A stretch of DNA of 64,000 bases from Echinarachnius parma (GCA_037951105.1 JBAMJV010003838.1:19490-83489); one strand, 5' to 3'. Shown: positions 22,223 through 34,689, counted from the first letter of the stretch. Notes: a model not told the origin generated them from the sequence alone. Numbers and translations are program-made.

Positions 22223-25200
22223 ATGTCGTCAGATTCAGAAACCTCGGGAGAAAATGAAGAGAGAGACTCTGTCTCTGATGGAGAGATGGATGGAGATGAT
22301 TTACCAGGGCCATCCACGAATGGAGCTGTGAGTTCATATTGTTTCTTAAACTATATTGCCTGGCTATAGATGTGAGACTAGTGCTTGATGGGCCCTGTTT
22401 TAACTCGTCTAGGACTGGTTGATCTATACAACATCATGTATTCTCCATAGACCCTTGCCGGAGTATTTTTTTGACCAGTCCTGAATGGGTTAACTCTACT
22501 ACATGGGGATTGCCGAATCTAGGACTAGGGAACGTGCTGACTTTCTTTAAGTTGACCCTATTGTTAACAATATTGTTCATTCAATTAAATACGTTGATTT
22601 GTTTCTAAATGCAAACAATAGACAACAAAAGACAAGTGTTGCATGAATTGTATAACCAGGCACTCAACCCCAATACCAAATGGATTTTGCTGTAAATAAT
22701 TCGGCATTCAGCTTTAAATATGTTTACATCTACTTAAGATAACTGACTAATCTTAGTTGAATGATTTTGTTGTTGAATATTTAAAGAACGTTTGACAAAC
22801 AAATATTTTCTAACTCAAATTTCAAGCTCGAACCTCCAGGTACTTGGATGTTAATACATTAAAGGGCATCAAGCGTGGGGATGCTACACAGCGGGTCGCC
22901 ATTTTGAACTGGGCTAGTTTGCGCGCACCGCATGACACTGAGCTAACGTGCATCACGCACCGTGCGCAACGTGTACTTAAGATGGCGCCGCGCATCTGAT
23001 TTGACGAATCTGAAGTACCTTTAATTAAATTATGCCTTGATTAAATTATTTAGGCACTGAATTAGCGGAAATTGTTTTTTAGGCAATATGTTATTAAAAC
23101 ATTATGTTTAATAATAATAATAATAATAATAATATATTACATTTTTATAGCGCTTAATACAATGTTTCTAAGCGCATTATACAAAGAAAAATGTTTTAAC
23201 ATGAATATTTTTCCACTTATTGTTACCTTCGATCAGGCTGCAGGAAGCTCATCAAACAACAATGCATCCAAAGACAAGGAAAAGTCAGACCAAGACAGTG
23301 AAGATGCAGATAGTGATGCTGACGAAGACGACGACGATGATGACAGTGACGACAGTGATGATAGTGATGATAGTGATGATAGCGACAAGGAGGAGGAGAA
23401 CAGATTTCTCCCCGAGGTGTGTAGATTCTTCATTAAAACCCTCTCCACAATTGCACTTCAATCTGTGATTGATGAAATTAGCCTAAAGATGCAGGAAAAA
23501 TTGTTGTTTTGAATAATAACTTCTTATAACTTATTTTTAGAATGATTTGATTAGTTCAGACTTGATTTGTAATCAACAAAGGGTGATTTCAAAATGTGAA
23601 TTCTAAGATTATTAAATTGATAATTCAGTGAACTAAATCTTGAAGAACCCCTATGTTCTTTGCTCATTTCCATTTATACTATGTATTTCTAGTCAGTTTC
23701 TCTCTGATTGAAATCATTCTAAGAACCGTTACAATTCTTTGAACAAAATCCTGAAGAAACCATATTTTCTATGCTCATTTTCATTTCTGGTCAGTTGCCC
23801 TATGTTTGAAATTCAAATTGAAATCATTCTTAAAACTGTTACATTTTTTAAAAAGAAAGAAAATTAATATATTGCAAATGTTGTTTTATCCGCTTCATAT
23901 AAAGGTGAAGTTACCCAAGACGATAACCTGTGATGAGAGTGTAGTTTGCGTCAAGTTCCATCCTAAGGGCAACATGCTTGCAGCGGGCCTCATGGACGGC
24001 TCTGTAACGTTGTGAGTATTCTCAGTCATTTTATTGTTGCTTTTTTTTTTCTTTTTGAAATATTTATTCTGGTCAGTTTCTCCTATGTTTGAGTTAAAAC
24101 TTGAAACTGAAAGCTGCATGAGTATTCTCAGTCATTGTATTGTTGCTTGTTTTCATTTAGAAATATTTTTCTGGTCAGTTTCTCCTATGTTTGAGTTAAA
24201 ACTTGAAACTGAAAGCTGCATGAATATTTCTCAGATATTTGGTTGATTAACTTCTTGGTACCATTTGCATACAATGTGGGAAATATATTGTAACTTGGTG
24301 AACTTTTCCATAGCTTAGGACCATCAGAATATCATGGTCCTATTTGGTCCTATATATCTATCAACATTTCTCACAAAATAATTGAACCTACCATAAAACA
24401 TCTGCTTAATGATTGGATTTGACAACATTTGTTGCGGTACCGGTATTTGAAATTATTATTATAATCATATTACAGATCAAATGCTTAAGAGCTAGTGAAA
24501 AGTATCCCTTATGCTCTACTTATATAAATTGTAATTTGTCCAGGGCTGTAATTGTTGCACTGTGATAACATTACAATTTAGGGCATATTTTAACATTAGG
24601 CACTCAGATGATCCATTTAAAGGGCTCTAGTTTTATACAGTACAATCTTCTTTCTTACATGAGTTTTCAGCCAGTGAAAAAAAAAAAGTACACAGGGATA
24701 CCGAAAATGACGAAGAGAAAACCCAAAGACCCCCTGTAAATTTGCATAAATTTCAATGAAAAACATATTTTGAAGTGCTATTTTCATGTGAGTGAGCTTG
24801 AAAAATGTGACCAGCTATAGCAAAACCCGGCACTTGTCGGTAATTCATGTTTTGAAGAAATGGGCACTTTAAGTTCACACAATGTGTGTAAAAGACCTAT
24901 GATTGTAAAATTGAAACAATCATATCTTCGCCAATTATTGACCAATTAGTTAGATCAAATGAAAGCTTGTGATGAGGCCTTTCTAATGGTTTGAAAATCT
25001 ACATTTTTATTTTTACCGACAAGTACCTGGTTTTTCTATAGCCGGTCATAAATAGCCCCTGAAATTGAATTTTATTTCACCCCCCCCTGGTTTACAGGTA
25101 TTCCTATTCCCCAGATGAAGACAATGAAGAACTACTCCTAGAGGAAGTGCACAAGAAGTCATGTAGGGCTGTTGAATTCTCAGAGGATGGAACATGTAAG

Positions 25201-28200
25201 TAATTCACCGTAAATTGTTCATTCTGTCAATCATTTGTCTATCTCTGTTCGATGTCATTATTATTACTATTAATTATTATCATTGATATAAAATTATCAA
25301 AGTCTTGACAATTGCCATAACTTGTTGACTACAGGAAAGGAATAAGAATATGGAAACTATATTTAAATTTATGATTTTCTTTTGTATATTTTGTAATTGC
25401 TGACAAGTTTTAAAAGTTAAATTGAATACCACTCATGTTTTGTTATTGTTTTTATATAAAGCAAACACATAATATCAGTCCTATCTGCTTTTACAGCTCT
25501 CGTCTCGGTGTCTAAGGATAAATCCATTGGCAGAGTCGACATTGCCTCTGGTCAGGTTGATCTGACAATTGAGAAGGCTCACGAGACTCCCATCTACTCT
25601 CTCGCCGTGGTTGATGAAAACCTGATAGCTACTGGTGACGACGATGGCCACCTCAAGGTGAGTTTTGATGGACAACTTTGTATTTGCAGGGTTAGAGGAG
25701 AAGTTAATGGGATCTAGTGATACTGTCAAAATCTACAAAACTTACTTGCAGTTCTCACAGGGAGACTTTCAATTGTGTTCATAGTTAGTGCACCGAGTTT
25801 GGGTGTCATATTATTATAAAGATTGTGCAATGGCGGAGACATCCTTTTCGACTGCGTGCCGTCGAAGATCCATCTAGTTTCTTGAGCACTCTCTATAAAC
25901 CTCATCACTTGCTAGTTAGAACTTTCCTTATCAAAATATTTTGGTATAATTTTCAGGATCAATACTTTCACCATCAATTCAACTACCAACTACCATCATC
26001 AACATCATCATAATGATTTGTTCTCCCATTGTCTCTTTCTTTGATTCAGGTTTGGGATACGAGGACGAAGAAGGCGATCATAGAGTTGAAGGAGAACGAG
26101 GAATTCATCAGTAGCTTGACGGTCGGCAAAGACAAGAAGATTATCCTTGCCACAAGGTATGATTGACCTGTTAATAACCAGTTCCCTTCCAGATTCTGGA
26201 ATCCCCATAGACTGTCACTTGGTATGCCAAAACAATTAATTGTATAATAAATGAATTAAAAGTGCAATCAATTAATTAATAATACAATCTTGTTACAATT
26301 AAGGGGGTAGTACTGGTGAAACTGGCTAAAATGGGACATTCTTTATAAATATGATTCTGAAGGAGTACAAAGACTATTGAAGCCATTTTTTTTTTTTTTT
26401 GTGTTTTTAATATATATACTTTCATTCCGTCCAAGTTTTATCCGCCAAACGCTTTTCATTTTTGAATAAATTAGCATAAATTAGTGAAAAAAAATTTAAT
26501 AAAGAAAAACAAAGAAAATTATTCAAACTCTATCTCCTCTCATGTTTATCACTGGATTGAAGCCAAATTTGGCAGGTATGTTATTTAACTATATCTCCAT
26601 CATATGATGAAAGGAATTTTGAAAATATGCATAATATTTGGTTAATTAATTAATTATGCGTATTACCAGATTTGCATTTTAAAAAATTGAATTTTTTGAA
26701 ATATTTTGGAATGTGATAGTGCTATCAAAAAAAGCCATCATCATATTGTGCAATGGTATGAGCCCAACATCCTGTCCAATTTTTAGCCAAATTGAATGAT
26801 AAATAGTGAAGTTTTTAGAAAAAATGCGTGAAAAAATGACATTTTACAGAAAATGCATGTAAAGATAAGCATTATCCATTGACATGTGTACACTAACGAT
26901 ATGCAAATATGATGTTTGAATGCATTTATAGTTATTTCTCAGGGCTTGTCATGCTGGATTCATGTTGAGAAGACCATAAAGATATGGTATAGCTAAAAAA
27001 AAAAAAAAAATATCCAATTTGTTGTGTTTACCAGTACTACCCCCTTAATTCAAAATCTTTGTGTTACAGCACCCACATTGTTTGTGCAGATAAAAATATG
27101 TTATAATAATAATAATACACAACATTCATTAGGCGCTTAATACGGTTGTTTTTAAGCGCACCATTGTCTGTCTACAAATTACCAACCAAAACTTATAATG
27201 AACACACAAATTATAAATCTGTTCTTTTTTCAATAAATCATGCATATAAATGAGATCAAACATAAGATCAAACATACAAGGAATACAAGAATAAGATGTT
27301 CATGCCCAATCATTTGTTTACTCGAGACAGACAAGCATTGAGTCTCATATTAGTATCAGTTATTTTGAAATGTCAATTATAAATGAAAGAATAAATGTCT
27401 ATAAAAATCATTTGCCTTTCTTTTTCATATATGTATGTAGAGGACTCTTTGTCTTACATCTTTTTGGTTGCTTAACACATTTCCAAATTGAATGTATTCA
27501 TTACTACCCAGTTCAGGACTGGTCCCGAAAATACTCTGGCTGTGGTCTATGGATAATTCATGTTATAGGAAAATCAAATTGTCTTCAATTGGTTAACCCG
27601 TTCACTACGAGATTCTGAAATCTACATGACTTTGTACATAGCCCACCCGATTCCCGTAAATTAACGGGTTAACATGGTTGGATCCCTTTGTTAAAACAGC
27701 TTGTTGCTGGCAGGGGCATTCAGTCCCATGAGTGGAGAATTTAAATAAATGTAAATTAAATAAATTAAAACATTAATACATTTTTTTAACAATTACAAAC
27801 ATTTTCTTTGTAATAGTGGTGATGGTACTTTGTCAGCATTCAACGTGAGACGGAGGCGCTTTGACCTACAGTCAGAACACGTCAACAGCGAACTTCTGTG
27901 CGGGGCACTCATGAAGGTTAGTTCTACAGTCTTTAAATGTTGCTTGTGGGCAATTCCATGAGGAGTGCCCCCCCCCCCCCTCTAATATTTGAAACACTTC
28001 TGAAACATAATTTTCACCTTTAATTTAAATAATAGCACCTGTAGTTTATGACTCTTGATTATGGTTGATTTTTAATATTTTATTATTTAAACCATATGTC
28101 AATGCTAGAAATTAACCTTTTTGCCTTTTTGCCTTGTGGCCAAGTCAGGCAAGTAAAAACAAGATTGTTCAACTTTGAGTGGCCCAGAACCTTTAATCTG

Positions 28201-29382
28201 GTGGCCCCATACAAAGAAAAACATACAAAATTCTGTTAAATTTGGTTGCCCGAACGGGCCAGTAGAATTTAGGATCAATGAAATTTGATCCTAGTGGCCC
28301 CGGGCCAGCGGGCCTATGCTTATTTTGAGCATTGCATAAGGGGTTTCAGGGATGAACACAGCACCAGTGCTTTCTATAGCTCAGCTGGTAGAGCACCGGG
28401 CTAGCATTCGGAGGTCTTGGGTTTGGATCTCGGAGAAACCCCATTTTCTTTGATAATTTTTCATTTTATATTTCATCATGAGAGAAAAAAAAAAGAAGAG
28501 GTATTTCAACCGAAGAATTATTCATTTATCGATTCATTTAAAAAAACATAATTTTATTCTTTTCTATCACAGAAAGGCAAGAAGGTGGTTTGCGGGGCTA
28601 GTGACGGGGCGCTGAATTTCTTCAACTGGGGCGAGTTTGGGAACATCAGCGACCGGTTCCCTGGCCACTCATCGTCCATAGACTGCTGTGTGCCTGTAAC
28701 AGACAACGTGCTGTGTACGGGATGCATCGATGGAACCATACGGTATGCAATATTTTACTTAAACCTGTTAAAGATTTCTAGTAACGTCAAAATCAACAGT
28801 TATCACATACCTTGCTGTAACCATATTACCAGTAAATGCATGGAACTGGTTTTGTTTTGTCCTATTCTCTGTTGTTATAAAGATATGTATGATTGAAATG
28901 TTTGAACTTGAAAGTCTCCCTGGGACTGTTTCAAATGTGTACAAAGTTATGGCAAGCTGTTAGAACTTTTGACTTTTCTCATTTTGTTCAAGAAATAAAC
29001 GTTGGAATCCCATTTTCTTTGCCTTCTTTTAATCACAATATATTTCTGGTCAGTTTCTTTATATGTTTGAAGTAATAGTATATTGATTCTTTCTTAATTG
29101 TTTTTTTAATATTTTTATATTACGTACAGAGCTTTGCACATTCTCCCAAACCGTTTTCTTGGGATCGTTGGTGACCACAAAGATCTGCCGGTAGAGAACA
29201 TGGCGGTGTCCTTCGACTCTGAGTTTCTGGCGTCCTGCTCACTGGAAGAGGAGATCCGGTTCTGGGGCGTTGGCCACCTGCAGAAAATAGCTGTGGATGC
29301 GCACGGGAAAGCGGGCAAACACGATGCGACGCGGAGATTTACGCAGTCGGGAAAGACGGAAAACTTTTTTTCGGACTTATGA
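22223..29382 (+). CDS. WDR55: WDR55 (WD repeat-containing protein 55), complete, 9 coding exons
   Basis: WD40 beta-propeller protein of the nucleolus, known to be required for pre-rRNA processing. Coding exons: 22223-22327, 23237-23416, 23905-24011, 25098-25195, 25497-25657, 26050-26156, 27817-27916, 28573-28742, 29130-29382; all junctions are GT/AG and in frame, giving 426 aa (human ~383 aa). Residues 1-95 form an acidic, Ser/Asp-rich leader ending in DSDDSDDSDDSDDSD, encoded by a GATGATAGT-type repeat; this accounts for the extra length. WD blades follow: VKFHPKGNMLAAGLMDGSV, VEFSEDGTSLVSVSKDKSI, LAVVDENLIATGDDDGHLKVWD, ILATSGDGTLSAFNV, CGASDGALNFFNW, TGCIDGTIRALHILPN, FLASCSLEEEIRFW. The tail ENFFSDL resembles the DDFFAGL-like tail of the family. 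The start ATG opens exon 1 in a CAATGTC context. Diverged partial copies of the last exon lie just downstream. Introns carry several MITEs and a solo Helitron-like 3' end. Confidence 0.92.
22863..23020 (+). mobile_element. 158-bp MITE, TTAA target duplication (copy 2, in WDR55 intron 1)
   Basis: Same length as the copy at 1653-1810, with TTAA at 22859-22862 and 23021-23024. I see about one substitution between copies (GGCTAG for GGCCAG), so both inserted recently. Confidence 0.88.
24807..25049 (-). mobile_element. ~245-bp MITE, AAAT duplication (copy 1, WDR55 intron 4)
   Basis: GTGACCAGCTATAGCAAAAC...TCTATAGCCGGTCAT with AAAT on both sides. The surrounding sequence (GCTTGAAAAA / AAATAGCCCCTGAAA) is uninterrupted in a related repeat at ~41930 (GCCTGAAAAATAGCCCCTG), giving an empty site. 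Confidence 0.85.
25826..25877 (+). mobile_element. solo 3' end of Helitron-like element in WDR55 intron 5
   Basis: Only GCAATGGCGGAGACATCC, a decayed palindrome (TTCGACTGCGTGCCGTCGAA) and GATCCATCTAG followed by TT remain. The tandem units and 5' end are absent. Confidence 0.7.
26303..27044. mobile_element. 742-bp TTAA MITE in WDR55 intron 6
   Basis: TTAA at 26299-26302 and 27045-27048. Perfect 15-bp inverted ends GGGGGTAGTACTGGT / ACCAGTACTACCCCC. AT-rich interior, no ORF; piggyBac-like by target and GGG/CCC ends. Confidence 0.88.
27597..27668. mobile_element. 72-bp TTAA mini-MITE
   Basis: TTAA-CCCGTTCACTACGAG...TTAACGGG-TTAA. Related end fragments appear at ~13195, ~37285 and ~43460. Confidence 0.5.
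28100..28345. repeat. GGCCAGCGGGCC dispersed repeat
   Basis: One of at least four related ~250-350 bp sequences (also 34690-34930, 46360-46580, 51519-51868). They share ATTAACCTTTTT, a GTGGCCC...GGGCCAGTG pair and a terminal GGCCCCGGGCCAGCGGGCC. The ends pair imperfectly. Class unknown. Confidence 0.7.
28369..28440 (+). repeat. tRNA-headed SINE-like repeat (WDR55 intron 8)
   Basis: A cloverleaf-compatible stretch: box A-like TAGCTCAGCTGGTAGAGC, loop CTAGCAT (apparent AGC), box B-like GGGTTTGGATC, acceptor arms GCTTTCT/AGAAACC with one mismatch. It is preceded by GGTTTCAGGGATGAACAC and followed by CATTTTCTTTG, both shared with the copy at 41436, so it is a SINE head rather than a functional tRNA. 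Confidence 0.65.
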
Positions 29383-29499
29383 CAAATTGCCTTGTGTGCA
29401 TTTGGACAAAAGACATGTATTTGTGGCATTTAGAAGGATGGATGATTTTTTATTGGGCTTGAGGCAAATTACCCAAGAATATTTGGATTATGTAGAAAA

Positions 29500-29800
29500 G
29501 GGATGACGAGTTAATTTCCTTTTCGGACTGTTGCAAACATGATGCAGCGTGGAGACTGACGCAGTGGGGAAAGACGGAAAACCTTTCAGCGGACTTATGA
29601 CGATTCGTTTTTGCAGATGGACAAAAAAACATGTTTTCGTAGCATTATTAAAGAAGCTTTTTATAGTGACTGGAGGAGAATTACTCAAGAATATTTGGAT
29701 CGTGCAGAAAAGAGATGACAAGTTTCTTGCGTCCTGCTCTTTAGAAGATGAGATTAGGTTCTGGCGAGTTGGCCACCAACAGAAAGGGACTGTTGCACAG
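29500..29800 (+). repeat. second (decayed) copy of WDR55 last-exon end and UTR
   Basis: The block spanning ATTTACGCAG...GACTTATGA and the following UTR recurs with the TATGA at ~29599, ~217 bases after the true stop. It is followed by a fragment coding FLASCSLEDEIRFWRVGH, a copy of the last WD blade. It is out of any continuous reading frame. Confidence 0.8.
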
Positions 29801-29962
29801 GAAAGCCAGTTATTAATTTAAAAAGCTGCATCACTTTGCGTGATCCCGCGCACTTTCTTTAGAAAAGACGATTTAATTATCCTTGGATAAGTGCCCATTT
29901 TATATAGCTTCTGACTATTCAAGCAATGAAAAGAGTTTCATGGGAACGTCCCTTATTCAAGG

Positions 29963-30033
29963 GTCTTTGTGGCTCGATGGTTGAGCACCAGTCAAGCAAT
30001 CCAGAGGTTTTGGGATTGATTCCCTGCAAAGCC
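29963..30033 (+). repeat. tRNA-like SINE head
   Basis: GTGGCTCGATGGTTGAGCACC...GATTGATTCCC resembles boxes A and B. It lies inside an insertion that splits the WDR55 3' tandem copies (~29810-30080), consistent with a SINE. Confidence 0.5.
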
Positions 30034-30084
30034 TATTATTCATTGCTCATTTTTAATCAGTTACGATGTGACATAGAAACTAAA

Positions 30085-30290
30085 ACATTTTTAAAACAGA
30101 CTTATGACAAATCATCTGCGCAGTTAGATAAGAGACATGTATTTGTTGATGCATTACCCTGGAATGTTTCCAAATTTAGAAAAGGAATGACGATCCTCAC
30201 GGGAAAGCGTGCAAGCGTGTAAGCGTGTAAGAGACCGACATAATAGGGAAAGACCAAAAGCTTCCTTGCAGAATGATTTAACAAATTATC
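30085..30290 (+). repeat. third (more decayed) copy of WDR55 last-exon end
   Basis: GACTTATGACAAAT and the following GACATGTATTTGTTG match the true 3' end. The spacing to copy two is about 219 bases if the tRNA-headed insertion (~29810-30080) is removed, so this is the same tandem period. Confidence 0.65.
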
Positions 30291-30561
30291 TCGGCAGTTT
30301 GATATAAATAATTAATTATCACTGGACGAAAGATGAAGCCGACATTCCATATGATAAAATATATTTGCTATTTATTTCTAAATTATCACAGAATCCCTTC
30401 CCCTTCCCATTGAGATATAATTGGGCACATTGGGCAAAAAGCAACAATATGAAAGATAAAGAAAATAGAACGTGCATATTTCCTGGCGACGGAAGATTAT
30501 TGTTTATATGGAATTTGCAACCCATTCACGAATGGATATTATTATGATAGGAATTATTTTA

Positions 30562-31559
30562 TTATGCCTCCGCAACGAAGTAGCCGGAGGCATTATGTTT
30601 TCGGGTTGTCCGTCCGTCCGTACGTACGTACGTACGTCCGTACGTACGTCCGTACGTACGTCCCGTTCTCGTGATCGCGTTATCTCAAGAACCGATTGAC
30701 GGATTTTCACCAAACTTGGGTCATGTATGTATCTTGGGGGGCCAATGATCTGATTAGATTTTGGGGTCATGAGGTCAAAGGTCAAAGGTCACAGAGCTCA
30801 TTATATATGCAAAAATAGCTCGTGATCGCGTTATCTCAAGAAGGGATTGACAGATTCTGACCAAACTTGGTACATGTATGTATCTTGGGGGGCCGATGAT
30901 CTGATTAGATTTTGGGGTCATGAGGTCAAAGGTCAAAGGTCACAGAGCTCATTATATATGCAAAAATAGCTAGTGATCGCGTTATCTCAAGAACGGATTG
31001 ACTGATTCTGACCAAACTTGGTACAGGTATGTATCTTGGGAGGCCAATGATCTGATTAAATTTGGGGTCATGAGGTCAAAGTTCAAAGGTCACAGAGCTC
31101 ATTATATATATGCAAAAATAGCTCGTGATCACGTTATCTCAAGAAGGGATTGACAGATTCTGACCAAACTTGGTACATGTATGTTCCTTGGAGAGCCAAT
31201 GAACTGCTTAGATTTTGGGGGTCATGAGGTCAAAGGTCAAAGGTCACAGGGCTCATTATATGTAAAAGTAGCTTGAGATTGGAAATCTCAAGAACTGAAT
31301 ATCAGATTTCAATCCAACTTGATACCTGAATGTATAATAGGGAACAATTGTAGTCATTAGATTTTGGGGTCATGAGGGCAAAGGTCAAGGTCACTTATAG
31401 CTCATAATTCTGATATGTCAAGATCTAAAAGACAGAGTACCATCAACATCGAGTTGACAGAATTAATTCTGTGTACATGTTGATTTGGGCTTGATATAAA
31501 TAAATTGCGTAATGGCGGAGGCATCATTTTCGACTGCGCGCAGTCGAAGATCCATCTAG
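30562..31559 (+). mobile_element. Helitron-like/HINE-type element B
   Basis: Starts TTATGCCTCCGCAACGAAG, then (GTCCGTACGTAC)n. It has about five ~150-bp units with AGGTCAAAGGTCAAAGGTCA-type half-site arrays, a 3' palindrome TTCGACTGCGCGCAGTCGAA and a GATCCATCTAG end followed by TT. GGAGGCAT motifs recur near both ends. Confidence 0.75.
30768..31395 (+). promoter_or_regulatory. arrays of AGGTCA direct repeats (DR1-like) in element B
   Basis: Each ~150-bp unit carries GAGGTCAAAGGTCAAAGGTCA, i.e. three AGGTCA-type half-sites spaced by 1 base. DR1 is the classical site for RXR/HNF4/COUP-TF-type nuclear receptors (known). Whether anything binds here is untested. Confidence 0.35.
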
Positions 31560-31754
31560 TTTGTTTTAAAACAGTATTTTATCTTGAAAGCCATAGTAAT
31601 TTAATAAATACTTCTCCCACACACTCAGGCCATGAGTATACATTTTGTACTTTCCTTGTGATTACTTAGTGAATATGTGTTTTGATTAGTTAATACCATG
31701 TACAACTCTGCATTAAATGAAACTCTTTTCACTTTTGATCAATACATGTAGCTC

Positions 31755-32618
31755 AAAGTGATCCATTAACTTTATATTTTTCCCCCAAAGTGATAATTGA
31801 GACTTCAATCATATACAATTATCATTGGAAGATTCTTGAGAATAATATGTGAGTTTTTTTAGAAAGTGAATGATGTAAACCTAGAGAAAAAAAAGAGTAA
31901 ATCGATGGCCGTTCGCGTGAAATATCTGAATTTGGATACTATGGAGGATTTAGTCTCCGAATTCAGATAATCTTGACTATAGTCGAAAGCGTCTACAGAC
32001 GCTTTAAAGTTCAGTCTTAAAGGACCTAAAGAATACAACATACTTTGGCACTTATTCCACAGTTGATGACTTGTAAAATAGGTCTGCCGAAAAAAAATCC
32101 ATGAAAATAAACACAGTAGTGATTTAAGACTAATTTTCTGATGCCAAATCTCATTTAGCAGACAGTTTACGCCCCACCCACATTTAGGGTCCAGAATCGG
32201 CAGCGTGATTGACATGTGATTGACAATTCATTGGCTTACGTCATGACGCGTCATCTACATAATTTAGTTCATTAGTCCGTACTTTAGATGACGTCACATT
32301 TTGGCGATTTAAAAGGGGCGTTCCCAGGACAATTAGATATTTACTAATTACCCCAAAATGTATTGATTTTATGAGAAATGACTGCCAAATTCTTTTTCTT
32401 CAGGACAAATTACACATAGAAAGCCGAATTGTGAAAATAAGGCCATCTAGATGCTACAGGTCCTTTAAATATCTCCATGGGACATGGGAGACATTTGAAA
32501 ACCCAAACCTAATTAAATTTAATTCTTCTATTACAATAAGCCAAACAATAAGTTTCAAGAGAAGTGAGAAAGCTCCAAGAGATTTTGGTTGAATTTTCAC
32601 AAAGTTAATGGATCACTT
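31755..32618. mobile_element. ~860-bp element with 19-bp inverted ends
   Basis: CAAAGTGATCCATTAACTTT at ~31754 is mirrored by AAAGTTAATGGATCACTTT ending ~32618. It contains an inner near-palindrome ATCTGAATTTGG.../...CCGAATTCAGAT (31922-31968). TTAA is present at the right end only, so the target duplication is uncertain. Confidence 0.65.
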
Positions 32619-32879
32619 TAACAGTTTAAAATGGAGTTGCATGTAGTTGAGGTGTAACATTTCACTGGGTGTGCTGATGTTGCATTATCCCCTTCACTTT
32701 TCTTTCCAAGTTTCCATGATTAATTATTGCTGGCAAACTTTCAAGTACACGGTAAATTTAAGTTTAATGTAGAATCACTGACTGTGAAACACCCCCGTGA
32801 TATAACAAGGTAATTTTCATGGTTCCAAGGTACTCATTATAATGAGGGTCCACTGTAGCTTGATATGCACCATCAACTC

Positions 32880-32950
32880 TTTTAATGATAATAATAATAA
32901 TGGTGGCTACTTATATAGCGCACGTTCCGTCTTTCGACGCACGTGGCGCA
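32880..32950. repeat. (ATA)n ...TATATAGCGC repeat end
   Basis: ATAATAATAATAATGGTGGCTACTTATATAGCGC. Similar ATAAT-run plus TTATA(T)AGCGC/GCGCTTA signatures are at 23109-23175, 27104-27165 and 57062-57125, indicating one dispersed repeat family. Confidence 0.6.
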
Positions 32951-34467
32951 TCACTATTTATTATTACCCCGGTCATCGGATACATACTGCACTCAATCCA
33001 GCACACAAAGTGCAAATTTTCCACTACATACTACATGCCTCAGTGCCTCACACACTCTCGCAGAATGCCACTCAAGTAATTAACAGATATAAAAATGGGT
33101 AAGCTGTGTTGTGTGATTATGTGAAACTTCATTCACAGTTTAATATACATGTATATGAAAAGGGGGGAACAAAAATGTCTTGCATTCATATTATAATAAC
33201 TTTTTGCAGTACATTTTAAAACAAATGCTTTTATGGCATAATACCTATTGACACGATTACAATTCAAGACATGATTCATTACGTAACAACTTGGATCAGT
33301 AGGAAACTATAGTGTGGTGCTCTTTGTTCATACAAGGAAATAAACTGACACTTGCATCTTAACACTTTAAATTCTGAGTGAAGGTACAATTATTTCTTAT
33401 ATTACTACCAGGGTATTAGTAACTTTTTTCTAAAGCATTCTACAGCAAACACTTTCTTCAAGAAAATCTACTTTGAATGGAACGGCAGTATTTTTTTCTT
33501 TATGAATTTTTACTGTTGGTGTTTAATGTGCAATTTTAGAATGTGTGCAGCATAGATACCTACACATTATGCCAGTGAGAGTTTATACTTGAAAGTTGAT
33601 GTTCAAACTTTCTCTTCCTCAAAATATGAACAGTTTTTGACAGATATTAAAAAAGTAATGAGTTAGTTACTTAACGTTCATGAGCTGGCAAGCCGTTTAT
33701 TTGATAAAATGTTTAACAAATAAAGTTTCTTGAGATATGAAGGATAACATGATATACTAAAACAAAAGCATTTTATCAAAACATTTTGTCAATTGACAAT
33801 TGGTTTGACTTAATTGATTGAATTAAATCAATGTCATTGATTTCCAAGTAATGTCAGCAGAATAAATGTCAAAATTCATGTAGCATTTTAATGCAAAAAC
33901 CCTAAACAGCCTCAATAAAAAAGAATGGAATTTGCATATTTTTGCTTGAAAATGTATACCTTGTTCAGTAGAAGTACAAACAAAATTTTTTTAAATAACA
34001 TTTTTGAAAAGTATATTTCAAAGTCATTCTATCTCAGAATGTATGATTGGTGAGTTTGGAGTGTAACTTAGTGATACACAAGGATTTTGTTATGAATTGT
34101 GAAGATACATTTTCAATAGTTGACACTTGCATATTATTTTACCGTTCCTTTACTCTTATGAACAGGACATAACAAGCCGTGTATGAGACATATATCACAT
34201 TTGCACTGCAATAAACTGGTACATGTACACGCTAAAGAGACCACAAATGATTGCTACATACATGTACATACATACAATGTAACTAACATAAGTATTGCAA
34301 CAAACGTAGTTTTCAGTTTCCACACAAAGATGTTCTCACTAACACTTAATAAGACAAGTATAGAAATATGAAAATATACAGGTATTTAAAATTGAGATCC
34401 TCTCGACTTTAAGTATACTGTTTTCTTTCTCGTTAAATATCCATGAACAAATTCAGAGCTACATATA

Positions 34468-34581
34468 CTGTAAACGTGGTAATGTTCGCAGTGTAGTAAT
34501 TTTCGCGGATTTCGCGCTGATGTCGGTGTCCGCGAATATATTAATCTCTATATTAATCTCCCGAAATAACAACGTTTACAG
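34468..34581. mobile_element. 114-bp MITE, TA target
   Basis: TA-CTGTAAACGTGG...CAACGTTTACAG-TA with inverted ends; a Tc1/mariner-type target duplication. Confidence 0.75.
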
Positions 34582-34689
34582 TATTTCATTGGTTGAGAAA
34601 GAGAAGGGTGCCAAGTCTCTTTTTGTACTTCGGACATAATCATGTTTTCAGTTTGGGAGCCCTGTAGAAACCTTTATATACAAGCCCCC

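Noticed and set aside
28369..28440. Functional tRNA gene
   Set aside because: It shares leader and trailer with other dispersed copies and has stem mismatches, so a SINE head is the better explanation.
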